Assembly (NCBI RefSeq): GCF_016316925.1
Contig: NZ_JAEEGB010000026.1
Span: forward strand, 124,001-188,000
Length of the DNA: 64,000 bases
Direction: 5' to 3'
Source: Clostridium aciditolerans
GTDB taxonomy: Bacteria > Bacillota > Clostridia > Clostridiales > Clostridiaceae
Shown here piece by piece: positions 8,971-17,603 of the stretch. Position 1 is the first letter of the stretch; every line of letters begins with the position of its first letter. A program made the translations under genes and the position numbers. Under the pieces are notes generated by a model. It searched no databases, had not been told where the DNA came from, and saw only the letters and a list, made by a program, of their open reading frames with translations.

Positions 8971-9405
8971 TTACAATTCTATTGTTATATCTGTTGGCAT
9001 TAATTTTCCTTGAGGTATTTTCCTACGAATATATTGACTCCATAAGGAGTTTATCCAGCCATCTTTATAGTCAAATACAAGGCTATCTAATATCAATCCA
9101 AAGTCGTCGGAAATATATGACGCCATAATCCCTGATAAAGTAATATTATATACTTCTAAAAATATGGCTCTTCTTAATTTTGCACCCTGTTTCCTATATA
9201 TTTCTGTTAAGTTCTCCTTTTGTTTAACTTTATCTACTTCACTATAAGCTCGAGTCCACTGTGTTGAAAAAGCTTCACAATCTCTATTGCTTAGAACTTC
9301 ATCTATTTGTGCTGCATCTAATGTTTTAAGATAATTTATAGTTTTGTCTTTAAATACATCTAATATTTTTACATATGCTAATTCAATACTTTCTATCTTC
9401 ATCAT
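8971..9405 (-). CDS. Hypothetical protein, about 144 residues
   Basis: I do not recognise this protein. It is soluble, mostly helical and mixed charge, with a conserved-looking C-terminal part (SLWSQYIRRKIPQGKLMPTD). No signal peptide or metal motif is visible. I start at the ATG at 9405 with GGAG five bases upstream; the next codon pair also contains an ATG at 9402 and a GTG at 9411 overlaps the ribosome site. It stands alone, sharing the terminator hairpin at 8844-8884 from the opposite side. The 235 bases upstream show nothing distinctive. Confidence 0.65.
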   Translation of the reverse strand: MMKIESIELAYVKILDVFKDKTINYLKTLDAAQIDEVLSNRDCEAFSTQWTRAYSEVDKVKQKENLTEIYRKQGAKLRRAIFLEVYNITLSGIMASYISDDFGLILDSLVFDYKDGWINSLWSQYIRRKIPQGKLMPTDITIEL

Positions 9406-9649
9406 TATCACTCCAAATCTAAAATAGCCTTTAACTTTCTACCACCTTAATTAATATTCTACAAAATTCCAAATACACCTTCCTAATTTCAACAAATATA
9501 CCAATATCTTTTTAAGAACATGTATAAAGGCCCATTAATTTTACTTTTAAGTTAACTTACTATTCGACTCCAGATCTTATGATGAAGCTTTATACTACGA
9601 TCACCTTATCTAAACTTGTATCATAGCTATACTTTTTTGGGTACCTTAC

Positions 9650-10414
9650 TTAATTATCATTTTCACCACTTAAATCTACCAAATTTGCATCCCCTATATG
9701 ATCCTCTATAATCTTCCTTGACATATTAAACCAGCTTGGGCAGTTATCAAGTATTACAGAATCTCCCGTTACTATTCTCTCTAATTTCCACAAAATAGGG
9801 TCAGCATTAGGCACTAGCTCAACTTCAGTAGAAAAATCCCAATTTAAAGAGTGCTTCAGTATCTTTTCTCTAAGCCTTCCTGAATTCGAAACGGGAGCAT
9901 CGAGAAAAAACTTGGCATTAGGTACTTTAAGCTCTCCAAAGCTCTTTCCAATAAGCTCTAGCGCTTTATCTGTTTTATCAATAAGTCTGTAACTTCCCTG
10001 TAAACCTGCAATATCTCTAACAACACCGTCATTGCCAAGTATTAAAACTCCTCCAGAAAGAGCAACTTCAAGGGTTATAATTAAATTAAATCCGTCAATA
10101 TAAATGGTTCCATCTTTTGCAGAAGAATAAGGAAGTAAGCTTAACTTTCTCTTCTCATATTCATGTTTTGCACTTGTTGAACGCTTTAATGCTTGACGCT
10201 GACGTGCTGAAAATTGATAGCTTCCACCGACTAAATCCATAATTCCATTTATTTTATACCCTCTATTAAGAAGCCACTCTACTTCTTCCTGAGCCTGTTG
10301 TAGTTTTAAAACAGCTTCCTTTGAAAACCATCTATCATCTTGAGGATCAACACCTCTTTTAGCTATCCTTCCTGTTGGCATTTCATCTAAATTCAAATAT
10401 AACACCCCATTCAT
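9650..10414 (-). CDS. DUF434/DUF5616 domain protein
   Basis: The sequence shows the KRGVDPQDDRWF and GSYQFSARQRQALKRS patterns of DUF434 in the N-terminal 90 residues, followed by a TIYIDGFNLIITLEVALSGG domain (DUF5616) that looks like a nuclease- or PIN-like fold with acidic residues in IDGFN, LDAP and LDNCPSW. No function is established for the family in bacteria. The start is uncertain: I use the ATG at 10414, but a TTG at 10435 and an ATG at 10381 are possible and none has a good ribosome site. It is not obviously in an operon. Confidence 0.7.
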   Translation of the reverse strand: MNGVLYLNLDEMPTGRIAKRGVDPQDDRWFSKEAVLKLQQAQEEVEWLLNRGYKINGIMDLVGGSYQFSARQRQALKRSTSAKHEYEKRKLSLLPYSSAKDGTIYIDGFNLIITLEVALSGGVLILGNDGVVRDIAGLQGSYRLIDKTDKALELIGKSFGELKVPNAKFFLDAPVSNSGRLREKILKHSLNWDFSTEVELVPNADPILWKLERIVTGDSVILDNCPSWFNMSRKIIEDHIGDANLVDLSGENDN

Positions 10415-10545
10415 TTGGTATTGTATATATTCCAAGTCTTTAACTTCATTATACTCTAAATATTAAATGTTATTATTCTTATTGAAAAATCTCAAGATTT
10501 ATCAATAAAATTAATAATATATATTTTATAATCAAATATAATAAA

Positions 10546-10588
10546 AGCTTACCTTACTTTAAGAGAGATACTTAAAGCAAGATAAGCT
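10546..10588 (-). terminator. Terminator of the amino-acid permease gene
   Basis: AGCTTACCTTACTTTAAG (10546-10563) pairs with CTTAAAGCAAGATAAGCT (10571-10588) with a few mismatches, and the minus strand continues into TTTATTATAT. Confidence 0.65.
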
Positions 10589-10622
10589 CTTTATTTATTA
10601 TATATTTATAATAGCGATTTAC

Positions 10623-12032
10623 TTATGCAGCCTTTTTTGTTGAAGACTTATTTGCATTTTGTAGTGAACTGTTTTTACGTGAATATGTAAAGTAAACTAT
10701 AATTCCTAATGCTAACCATGTTAAGAAATATATCCAAGTTGTCTTTGATAAATTAGACATTAAAAATAAGCTGAATACTACTGCCAGTATTGGCACCAAT
10801 GGCACTAATGGAGTCCTAAAACTTCTCTTTAGGTTTGGGTGCGTTTTTCTTAATACAATTACAGATGCAGCAACAAGCATGAATGTTGCTATAAGAGTCA
10901 TATTTGCAAGGTCTGCTAATTGTTTAAGATCAACAACACCTGCTATTAAAGCAGCAGTACAACCTGTTAACCAAGTTGAGAAAGTTGGTACATTTGTTTT
11001 TGTATTTATCTTAGAGAATGCCTTTGGAAGTAATCCGTCACGACTCATTGAGAATAGTATACGAGATGTACCAAAAATATAAGCGAACATAACTGCTGTA
11101 ATTCCTATAACTGCGCCAATTGAAAGAATGGAAGCAGCCCAGCCTTGTCCAACCTGATTTAGTGCGAATGCCATTGCATCTCCAACGTTTAATAGAGAGT
11201 AATGAGTAATACCAGTTAAAACTAAACAAACTACAACATATATAATTGTACAAATAATTAATGAAGCAATAATTCCTATTGGAAGATCTCTTTGTGGATT
11301 TTTTACTTCTTCAGCAGAAGTTGAAACTGCATCAAATCCTGTAAATGCAAAGAAAACAGATGCCGCCCCTGCAAACACTCCTTTTAAACCAAATGGCATA
11401 AATGGATGCCAGTTTTGAGGTTTTATAAAGAAAGCACCTACAACTATAAATAAAACTATAACAGCAACTTTTACTATAACCATAAAATTGTTTACTTTCT
11501 TACTTTCTTTCGTTCCTCTTGAAAGTAGATAAGTAACCAATAGTATTATTATAGTTGCTGGAAGATTCATTATACCACCCTGGCTTGGAATAGTTACAAA
11601 CTGTTTAGGTATATGTACTCCAAATTCGCTTATAAAGCCATTAAAATAAGCTGCCCAACCACCTGCAACAGAGGCGGTGCTCATGATATATCCTATAACA
11701 AGTGACCATCCTACAAGGTGAGCAATTATTTCACCTAAGGATACATAGATGTAAGCATAAGAACTACCAGAGGTTGGTATGGATGCTGCAAATTCAGCAT
11801 AGCATAAACCAACAAGCATACATACTATTGCAGAACAAATAAATGATAATACAACTGCTGGACCTGCATCTCTTGATGCCACAAGTCCTGTTAGAACCAT
11901 AACCCCTGTTCCAATCACAGCACCAATACTCATTAAGGTTACGTCAAAGGAACCAAGAGTTTTTTCTAGGGATGCAGATTCGTGACGTTCTAAAACCGAA
12001 TCTACACTTTTTTTCTTAAAAATAGAGCCCAT
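10623..12032 (-). CDS. APC-superfamily amino-acid permease (YfnA/CAT-like)
   Basis: The 469-residue protein has twelve predicted membrane segments and the APC hallmarks: an unwound first helix IGAVIGTGVMVLTG, FFAFTGFDAVSTSAEEVKNPQRDLP in the sixth helix region, and FGTSRILFSMSRDGLLP. This combination matches the cationic amino-acid transporter/YfnA group of proton symporters. AAAGGAG lies upstream of the ATG, and a promoter is visible at 12099-12127. It is a single-gene unit with its own terminator. The amino acid imported cannot be specified. Confidence 0.9.
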   Translation of the reverse strand: MGSIFKKKSVDSVLERHESASLEKTLGSFDVTLMSIGAVIGTGVMVLTGLVASRDAGPAVVLSFICSAIVCMLVGLCYAEFAASIPTSGSSYAYIYVSLGEIIAHLVGWSLVIGYIMSTASVAGGWAAYFNGFISEFGVHIPKQFVTIPSQGGIMNLPATIIILLVTYLLSRGTKESKKVNNFMVIVKVAVIVLFIVVGAFFIKPQNWHPFMPFGLKGVFAGAASVFFAFTGFDAVSTSAEEVKNPQRDLPIGIIASLIICTIIYVVVCLVLTGITHYSLLNVGDAMAFALNQVGQGWAASILSIGAVIGITAVMFAYIFGTSRILFSMSRDGLLPKAFSKINTKTNVPTFSTWLTGCTAALIAGVVDLKQLADLANMTLIATFMLVAASVIVLRKTHPNLKRSFRTPLVPLVPILAVVFSLFLMSNLSKTTWIYFLTWLALGIIVYFTYSRKNSSLQNANKSSTKKAA

Positions 12033-12098
12033 TCTTTTAAATCTCCTTTTGCATCTCTTGCTAAAAATTTTGTTTATAAATTACCGAAATACTTTATA

Positions 12099-12127
12099 AT
12101 AATAAAAAATATATTATAATCCGTCAA
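12099..12127 (-). promoter_or_regulatory. Sigma-A-type promoter of the amino-acid permease
   Basis: On the minus strand TTGACG (12122-12127) and TATTAT (12099-12104) are separated by 17 bases, about 65 bases before the permease start. Confidence 0.5.
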
Positions 12128-12423
12128 ATTATAAAACTAACATTCCATCGAAATTATTTAAGTTTTTCTTCGAAACGCTTAAAAATACATCACTATTTTT
12201 ATGATTTGGCTTAAATTTTTCAGAAAGGTTAATATAATTCGAAAAGTATTTTGATTTATATATTTCTAAAGCCAGTTCAATATGCATAAATATACATCAA
12301 ACACTACTAAATAAGTATTATTTTAAATTTCAAACTTATTCAAATACTCGGAAATTATATTTACTTTAATGAGGTAATCTCACCAATTTTGAAAAGAATA
12401 TAGAGAATTAAACTAAAAATCAA
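12128..12423. other. AT-rich spacer without recognised feature
   Basis: About 300 bases between the permease promoter and the terminator at 12424-12452. I see no open frame, tRNA-like fold or T-box/riboswitch consensus here. Confidence 0.5.
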
Positions 12424-12452
12424 AAGCCTGTATACTTAATGGATACAGGCTT
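12424..12452 (-). terminator. Terminator of the MocR/YcxB unit
   Basis: AAGCCTGTAT (12424-12433) and ATACAGGCTT (12443-12452) form a perfect 10-bp stem; on the minus strand it is followed by TTGATTTTTAG. Confidence 0.75.
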
Positions 12453-12507
12453 AATTTCGCTATTTACTTTTATGAAAAGACTTTGCTAAGTTAGTGATAT
12501 TTAAATT

Positions 12508-12780
12508 TTATAAGTTCTCCTTAACTACTCCACTATATTGCTTAATTAAATTTATAAACTCATCTTTATGCATTGTATCTTGCAAAACTCTTTTGGGAAC
12601 AATATAGGCATTTACAGAACTTATATAGATATAAATATATTCTTTAGTCTCTATAAGTCTCTCAACGGCATCCCAGTTAGTGTTAGATTGACCCATATTA
12701 CTATTTACTAAAATTCCTTCATGCTTTATTAATATATTATATCTACCAAAAAGATTTTCTTGTTTACCTTCATCGAGCAT
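12508..12780 (-). pseudogene. YcxB-like C-terminal domain fragment
   Basis: The 90 residues match the C-terminal soluble domain of YcxB-like membrane proteins: a strand-rich segment, then ERLIETKEYIYIYISSVNAY and VPKRVL, followed by a DEFINLIKQY helix. Complete members are usually 150-190 residues and begin with two membrane helices, which are absent here. The frame starts 17 bases after the MocR stop and has no visible ribosome site, so it is probably a remnant left when the neighbouring gene or a deletion removed its 5' part. A stand-alone expressed domain cannot be excluded. Confidence 0.55.
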
Positions 12781-12797
12781 TTTTTAAAAGCATATCA

Positions 12798-14216
12798 TTA
12801 ATCGTTGAACCATGCGTGATTAAGTATCCTTATACCTTCAACAATTTCACTTTCGGACATGCTGCCAAAACCGAGCAAAATCATATTATTAGAATATCTA
12901 TCTTGCCTCATCCAGAACGGTAATACTGGATATACTATGATACCATGATCTCTAGCTTTTTTTATTGCTTCTTCTTCACACAATCCATTATTGAACTCCA
13001 GTAAAATATGCAAGCCCGCGTTTTTCCCATGGATAATAACCTTATCTCCCATCAATTCATGAATTGTATGAACTAATATATCATGTTTTCTTTTGTTTGA
13101 AAGACATATTTTTCTTAAATGTCTATCCCAATGACCTAAATACATAAACTGTTGGATTATTTTTTGTTGAATTATTGGGACAGCTGCCTGATAGCTATTG
13201 AAAAGTTTATCATACCTTTCCATTAATGATTGTGGCAATACCATATAATTTACACGTAAGCTAGGTGACAAAGATTTTGAAAATGTGCCTATATAAACAA
13301 CAGATTCTTTTGAAGCAATACTTTGTATCGATGGAATAGGTCTTGAATTATATCGAAGCTCACTATCATAATCATCTTCAATTATAATTCCATTTGTTCT
13401 TATAGCCCAATCCAACAGCTTTAATCTCTTTTGGATTGGCATCACTACTCCAGTCGGAAATTGATGGGAAGGTGTTATATAAACTATCTTTGCTGAACTA
13501 TTTTCTAATTCTTCAATATTAATTCCATCTTTATCTAAACCAATTGGAATAACATTATACCCGTTATTAATAAATATATCCCTTGCACCAACATACCCTG
13601 GATCTTCTAAGGCTATTTGATTAAAATCTCCTCTAAATAACTGGCACAGTATGCTTAAACAGTATTCCATACCTGAGGAAATAATGATTTGTTCCGGATT
13701 ACAAGAAACACCTCTTGATTTATTCAAGTATTTCATAATTTCTATTTGTAATTCCGGTTCCCCTTTTCTTGCTTTATATGAAGTCATATTTTCAGCACTT
13801 ATAGATGATAAACATTTGTTTGAAATTTTCTTCCATAAACTTAACGGAAAATCATCAGCACTTAAGTTTCCATACTGAAAATCATATTTATAATTATTAT
13901 AATCTGCTTCAGATATTATCTTCTCATGTTCTTCATTATTTTTAAGCTTTTCTCCTTTTAACTTTGAGATTATTAAGCTGTCTAGCTTTAGAACAATAAA
14001 TCCACTGCCCGCTTTACTTGCAATGTATCCTTCTGAACAAAGCTGTAGATATGCACTTTCAACTGTGTTTCTACTAACATCTAATGTTGTTGAAAGCGTC
14101 CGTGTTGAAGGAAGCTTGCTGCCTTCTGATATTTTTCCTGAAATTATTTCTTCTTTTATCTGTTCGTAAATTTGTAAATATAATGGAGTACTGGAATCGC
14201 TATGCAGAATAATCAT
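12798..14216 (-). CDS. MocR/PdxR-family transcription regulator (GntR HTH plus aminotransferase fold)
   Basis: The protein (472 residues) joins an N-terminal GntR winged helix (about residues 1-75, with GSKLPSTRTLSTTLDVSRNT) to a fold-type I aminotransferase domain. The PLP lysine is in GTFSKSLSPSLRV and the PLP phosphate/aspartate region is IIEDDYDSEL. MocR proteins bind PLP or its adducts and act as regulators rather than enzymes. I start at 14216, eleven bases after GAGGAGAG; an ATG at 14237 has no ribosome site. It is divergent from the CGGC and split-barrel genes, the likely targets together with its own promoter. Confidence 0.9.
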   Translation of the reverse strand: MIILHSDSSTPLYLQIYEQIKEEIISGKISEGSKLPSTRTLSTTLDVSRNTVESAYLQLCSEGYIASKAGSGFIVLKLDSLIISKLKGEKLKNNEEHEKIISEADYNNYKYDFQYGNLSADDFPLSLWKKISNKCLSSISAENMTSYKARKGEPELQIEIMKYLNKSRGVSCNPEQIIISSGMEYCLSILCQLFRGDFNQIALEDPGYVGARDIFINNGYNVIPIGLDKDGINIEELENSSAKIVYITPSHQFPTGVVMPIQKRLKLLDWAIRTNGIIIEDDYDSELRYNSRPIPSIQSIASKESVVYIGTFSKSLSPSLRVNYMVLPQSLMERYDKLFNSYQAAVPIIQQKIIQQFMYLGHWDRHLRKICLSNKRKHDILVHTIHELMGDKVIIHGKNAGLHILLEFNNGLCEEEAIKKARDHGIIVYPVLPFWMRQDRYSNNMILLGFGSMSESEIVEGIRILNHAWFND

Positions 14217-14290
14217 TTTTAAAAACACTCTCCTCATAAACTGTATCCTATAAAATAATCAAAACCGGCACTTTTGAACATTACACTTTG

Positions 14291-14328
14291 ATTGTATAAT
14301 TGTTTTATCGAGAAGTCAACGGGCCCGT
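14291..14328 (-). promoter_or_regulatory. MocR promoter with adjoining palindrome
   Basis: On the minus strand TTGACT (14314-14319) and TACAAT (14291-14296) are 17 bases apart. Directly next to the -35 box lies the perfect palindrome ACGGGCCCGT (14319-14328), strikingly GC-rich for this region and placed between the divergent genes, so it is a candidate operator. Confidence 0.55.
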
Positions 14329-14397
14329 GATAAGGACTTTTCATATTATGCATTTGAAAAAATTAGATAAATATTTATTAAAAAGGGGGATAAATCG

Positions 14398-14817
14398 ATG
14401 AATACAAAATATGTAGTTATTATTCAATGTGATATTGCACATAGACGCTGCAGCGGATTCGCTTGTACAAATGCTTTTTATAATAGAGAGGAAATCTTTA
14501 AGAACTATGCTGACGACACTAGATACATTTCCTTTACCTGCGGTGGCTGCTGTGGTAAGGGAGTTGCTGCTAAATTAGAACATCTTTCTAAAAAGTTAAG
14601 AATAGAAAATAATATAGGTAAAGATGAAGTTGCTGTACACTTATCTTCTTGTATGACAACGGACCATCATCATTATGATAGATGCCCTCATGTTGACTAT
14701 ATAAAGAATATTGTATTAAAAAAGGGTTATAAAAATATTATAGAAGGATCTTTCATAAGTAAAAATGCAGAAAGGAAGAGAGAAGAAGGTATTTATAATT
14801 GTTACAGTAATTCATAG
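14398..14817 (+). CDS. CGGC domain-containing protein
   Basis: This 139-residue protein carries the CGGC family pattern: CDIAHRRCSGFAC near residue 11, the defining CGGCCGKG at about residue 50, LSSCMTTDHHHYDRCPH and a C-terminal GYKNIIEGSF. The many cysteines and histidines suggest binding of a metal or cofactor, but no activity is established for the family. AAGGGGG lies upstream of the ATG. It is followed 22 bases later by a split-barrel protein and is transcribed away from the MocR regulator, which probably controls both. Confidence 0.85.
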   Translation: MNTKYVVIIQCDIAHRRCSGFACTNAFYNREEIFKNYADDTRYISFTCGGCCGKGVAAKLEHLSKKLRIENNIGKDEVAVHLSSCMTTDHHHYDRCPHVDYIKNIVLKKGYKNIIEGSFISKNAERKREEGIYNCYSNS

Positions 14818-14839
14818 AATTTTAGAGGAGGAATCATAA

Positions 14840-15211
14840 ATGTTAAATGAAAAATTACTTGAAGTTATTTCACATGAAGGAGTGACAGCTATCGCCTCTT
14901 GCAGTAATAACGAGGTGCATGTAGTTAATACTTGGAACTCATATATTAATACTACTGAAGATGGCAGGTTATTAATACCGGCTGCTGGGATGCGTAAAAC
15001 ACAAAAGAACATAGAATTAAATAATAAAATTAAGGTAACTGTAGGAAGTAAAGAAGTTATGGGATATAAATACTTGGGTACGGGCTTCTTAATTGAAGGA
15101 ACCGCAAAATTCGTTGAATCAGGTTCAGAATTTGATATGATGAAAGAAAAATACCCTTTCCTAAGTAGGGTTTTAGAGATAACAGTTACATCTGCAAAGC
15201 AAACACTTTAG
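14840..15211 (+). CDS. Pyridoxamine 5'-phosphate oxidase-family (split-barrel flavin) protein
   Basis: The 123-residue protein has the FMN-binding split beta-barrel pattern: a short helix, CSNNEVHVVNTWNSYI, the RLLIPAAGMRKTQKNI segment and KVTVGSKEVMGYKYLGTGF followed by the EGTAKFVE strand. Such small members bind flavin or F420 and act as reductases or flavin carriers, and are not PdxH itself. A GAGGAGGAA ribosome site precedes the ATG. It shares a transcript with the CGGC gene; hairpins after it probably terminate transcription. Confidence 0.82.
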   Translation: MLNEKLLEVISHEGVTAIASCSNNEVHVVNTWNSYINTTEDGRLLIPAAGMRKTQKNIELNNKIKVTVGSKEVMGYKYLGTGFLIEGTAKFVESGSEFDMMKEKYPFLSRVLEITVTSAKQTL

Positions 15212-15222
15212 TATTATATTAT

Positions 15223-15304
15223 CTAGCTTCAGAAAATGAGCACTTTTATTAAATAAAGTGCTCATTAAGCTAGTCTAACACCAACCTTGCCACTAAGTTG
15301 GTGT
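15223..15304 (+). terminator. Tandem hairpins ending the CGGC/split-barrel operon
   Basis: First hairpin: CTAGCTT (15223-15229) with AAGCTAG (15267-15273), enclosing TGAGCACTTT (15237-15246) with AAAGTGCTCA (15255-15264). Second: ACACCAAC (15278-15285) with GTTGGTGT (15297-15304). Neither has a strong T-run, so this may be a bidirectional barrier facing 15397-15837. Confidence 0.5.
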
Positions 15305-15396
15305 ATAATTCACTAGTAATCCGTTAATTTTTGTATTATGGATTTTGAAGCTTTTCTAGAAGACGAACTCAAAGAAAAGATATAAATGTTTAATAA

Positions 15397-15837
15397 TCAA
15401 ATAAGATTTTGTTTCTTTAAAAATTTATAAAATGTGTAAGAAATAATTAATGAAATAAAATATGAAAAGTATGTTGCTATTATATTCCAATGATTATAAT
15501 AAACTACTCTACCCATCCATACTCCATACCACTCTATTAATGTAAGGAGTAATCCAGTCACCGGTAATATAATATAAGTTCTAATATGATATTTTCTCAC
15601 AAGTTCAATAGTAACACATGGATAGAGGCAAAATAATCCAATGTTGAAAGGCAGTGCTGAAAGATTAATAAGATTAAAAGGATATAGGCGCCAAAAATAG
15701 CAAAATCCTAAATCGTTAACTATAAATGATATAACACTGGCAAAGGGAGCTATATAATATATAACTTTATATTCACGAATAATAGTTAAAGCGATTATCC
15801 AAGGAATAATAAAACCTAAAATAATGTTTAAAATCAT
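15397..15837 (-). CDS. CBO0543-family membrane protein
   Basis: The 146-residue protein has about five membrane segments with the family features FGFIIPW-like start (LGFIIPWIIALTI), a central LSALPFNIGLFCLYPC and a C-terminal helix ending in lysines. CBO0543-type proteins are common in clostridia and bacilli and have no known role. A GGAGGTG ribosome site lies seven bases before the ATG. It is convergent with the CGGC operon and lies just downstream of pepV in the same direction, but the pepV terminator at 15939-15970 separates them. Confidence 0.75.
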   Translation of the reverse strand: MILNIILGFIIPWIIALTIIREYKVIYYIAPFASVISFIVNDLGFCYFWRLYPFNLINLSALPFNIGLFCLYPCVTIELVRKYHIRTYIILPVTGLLLTLIEWYGVWMGRVVYYNHWNIIATYFSYFISLIISYTFYKFLKKQNLI

Positions 15838-15938
15838 GAACTACACCTCCGCTTTGTTCATTTCTATAATTTCTCCTTTATTAAAAACTTTATTCCATAC
15901 CATATAATTTACAGTAAATAATTTTTTCAATAATAACG

Positions 15939-15970
15939 AAAAAAGCGACTGGCTTTTGCCAATCACTTTT
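15939..15970 (-). terminator. Terminator of pepV
   Basis: On the minus strand AAAAGTGATTGGC pairs with GCCAGTCGCTTTT across an AAAA loop, and the T-run continues. It begins nine bases after the pepV stop. Confidence 0.8.
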
Positions 15971-15979
15971 AATTTTAAA

Positions 15980-17371
15980 TTATTTTGCAAGTTCATATAA
16001 TGTATGAGCATATATTTTAGCATTCATAATAAGATCGCCAATTTCAATATACTCATTAGCTTGGTGGTCAAGATCTGGCTTTCCTGGGAATATCGGTCCA
16101 AAGCCAACTATGTTTGGAAGTTCCTTAGCATAAGTTCCTCCACCTATTCCATAAGCCTTTGCTTCTTCACCTGTCTGCTCATTGTAAACTTTAAGAAGAG
16201 TTTTAACTAACTCACCATCTTCTGGATAGTAAAGAGGCTCATCAGCATCTATTCTCTCTATTTTAGCACCACATTCAGCAAATCTTTCAGAAAGCTTATT
16301 CATTATTTCATCACCCTTCATTGTAACAGGGTATCTCATATCTATCCAAAGATCTGCCACTTCTTCGTTAAAGTCAGCTACTCCAACATTTAATGATAAT
16401 TTTCCTGATGGTTTATCTTCACATGCTATTCCAAGTGAAGTACCTTCTGTTTCTGATCCAACATTCTTGTTAAAGAAATTGATATAATCTGCAAGTCCAC
16501 AAGTTCCTTTAGCAATTGTTCCTAAAAACTCCATTGCATACATTACAGCATTTTTTCCTAACTCTGGCATACTACCATGAGCTGATACTCCAAAGGATTT
16601 TACAACAACATCCCCATTAACAATTTCAGCATTCATATTGTATCCTGTTTTAGCCGCAAATTCTTTTACAGCATTAACAATACTTTCTCCATCCTTTGTA
16701 GCTATTACAACCTCACATTTGTCTGGTACCATATTAGGTCTTATTCCACCTTTTATTGATTTAATTGCAAGTCCACAGTTGCAAGGCTTTAAAGGTTTAA
16801 CAACGTGAAATCTTCTTATACCTTTTTCTGCATTTATAACAGGATACATAGCATCTGGTGTAAATCCAGCAACTGGAGCCTTTTCTTTCTTATTGTAAAT
16901 ATGCATTTCGCCGCTTCCTGTTTCTTCATTTGTTCCAAAAATAATTCTAACTTTCTTTGAAAGTGGCATATTAAGTTCTTTTATAGCTTTTAGTCCGAAA
17001 AGCGCTGCCATTATTGGACCCTTATCATCCAACGTGCCTCTTCCAAACATTTTATCATCATGAATTTCTGCTCCATATGGTGGATGAATCCAGTTATCTC
17101 CTTCAGGAACTACATCCATATGGCCAAGAACTGCCACATAATCTTCTCCTTCACCATACTCTACATATCCGTAATATCCTTCTTCTTCCTTGTATGTCTT
17201 AAATCCAAGGCTTTTAGAGATTTCAAGTGCCTTATCAAGTGCCTTTGCTACGCCCTCACCAAAAGGCATGCCTGGCTTTCCCTCTTCTTCAATACTCTTA
17301 ATTTTAATTACTTCTTGAGTTGCCTTAATAAGTTCCTCTTTCATTTCATCAATTTTTTTATTAAGTTCCAT
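15980..17371 (-). CDS. pepV: Dipeptidase PepV (M20 metallopeptidase)
   Basis: The 463-residue enzyme hydrolyses dipeptides with a two-zinc centre in the cytoplasm. Zinc-site motifs are visible: GHMDVVPEGD (first histidine and aspartate), FGRGTLDDKGP (bridging aspartate), GTNEETGSG (catalytic and ligand glutamates) and the C-terminal PDLDHQANEYI histidine. Length matches Lactobacillus PepV and clostridial orthologues. TAGGGGGAACC is the ribosome site. It is a single-gene unit. It supplies amino acids from peptides, in keeping with a proteolytic clostridial lifestyle. Confidence 0.95.
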   Translation of the reverse strand: MELNKKIDEMKEELIKATQEVIKIKSIEEEGKPGMPFGEGVAKALDKALEISKSLGFKTYKEEEGYYGYVEYGEGEDYVAVLGHMDVVPEGDNWIHPPYGAEIHDDKMFGRGTLDDKGPIMAALFGLKAIKELNMPLSKKVRIIFGTNEETGSGEMHIYNKKEKAPVAGFTPDAMYPVINAEKGIRRFHVVKPLKPCNCGLAIKSIKGGIRPNMVPDKCEVVIATKDGESIVNAVKEFAAKTGYNMNAEIVNGDVVVKSFGVSAHGSMPELGKNAVMYAMEFLGTIAKGTCGLADYINFFNKNVGSETEGTSLGIACEDKPSGKLSLNVGVADFNEEVADLWIDMRYPVTMKGDEIMNKLSERFAECGAKIERIDADEPLYYPEDGELVKTLLKVYNEQTGEEAKAYGIGGGTYAKELPNIVGFGPIFPGKPDLDHQANEYIEIGDLIMNAKIYAHTLYELAK

Positions 17372-17603
17372 ATCGGTTCCCCCTATTTTTAATATTTTTA
17401 CAAAAAGTAATACATTTTTATCTATGGCACATTTTGTATATTTTTATTGTATACCTCTTCTTACACTTTTTCAACGATATTGAATTATTTGTTGAATTCA
17501 TCATTATTTTTGCTAAAAATCCGTCAATTTTATAATTAGACTTAAAGATATTTACTCCATTATTAAAGGACTAGCTCTTTCCTAGCTTTTTCATTGTAAA
17601 AAA

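Noticed and set aside
15841-16023. Short frame upstream of the CBO0543 gene
   Set aside because: It overlaps the pepV end and its terminator and has no ribosome site or recognisable pattern.
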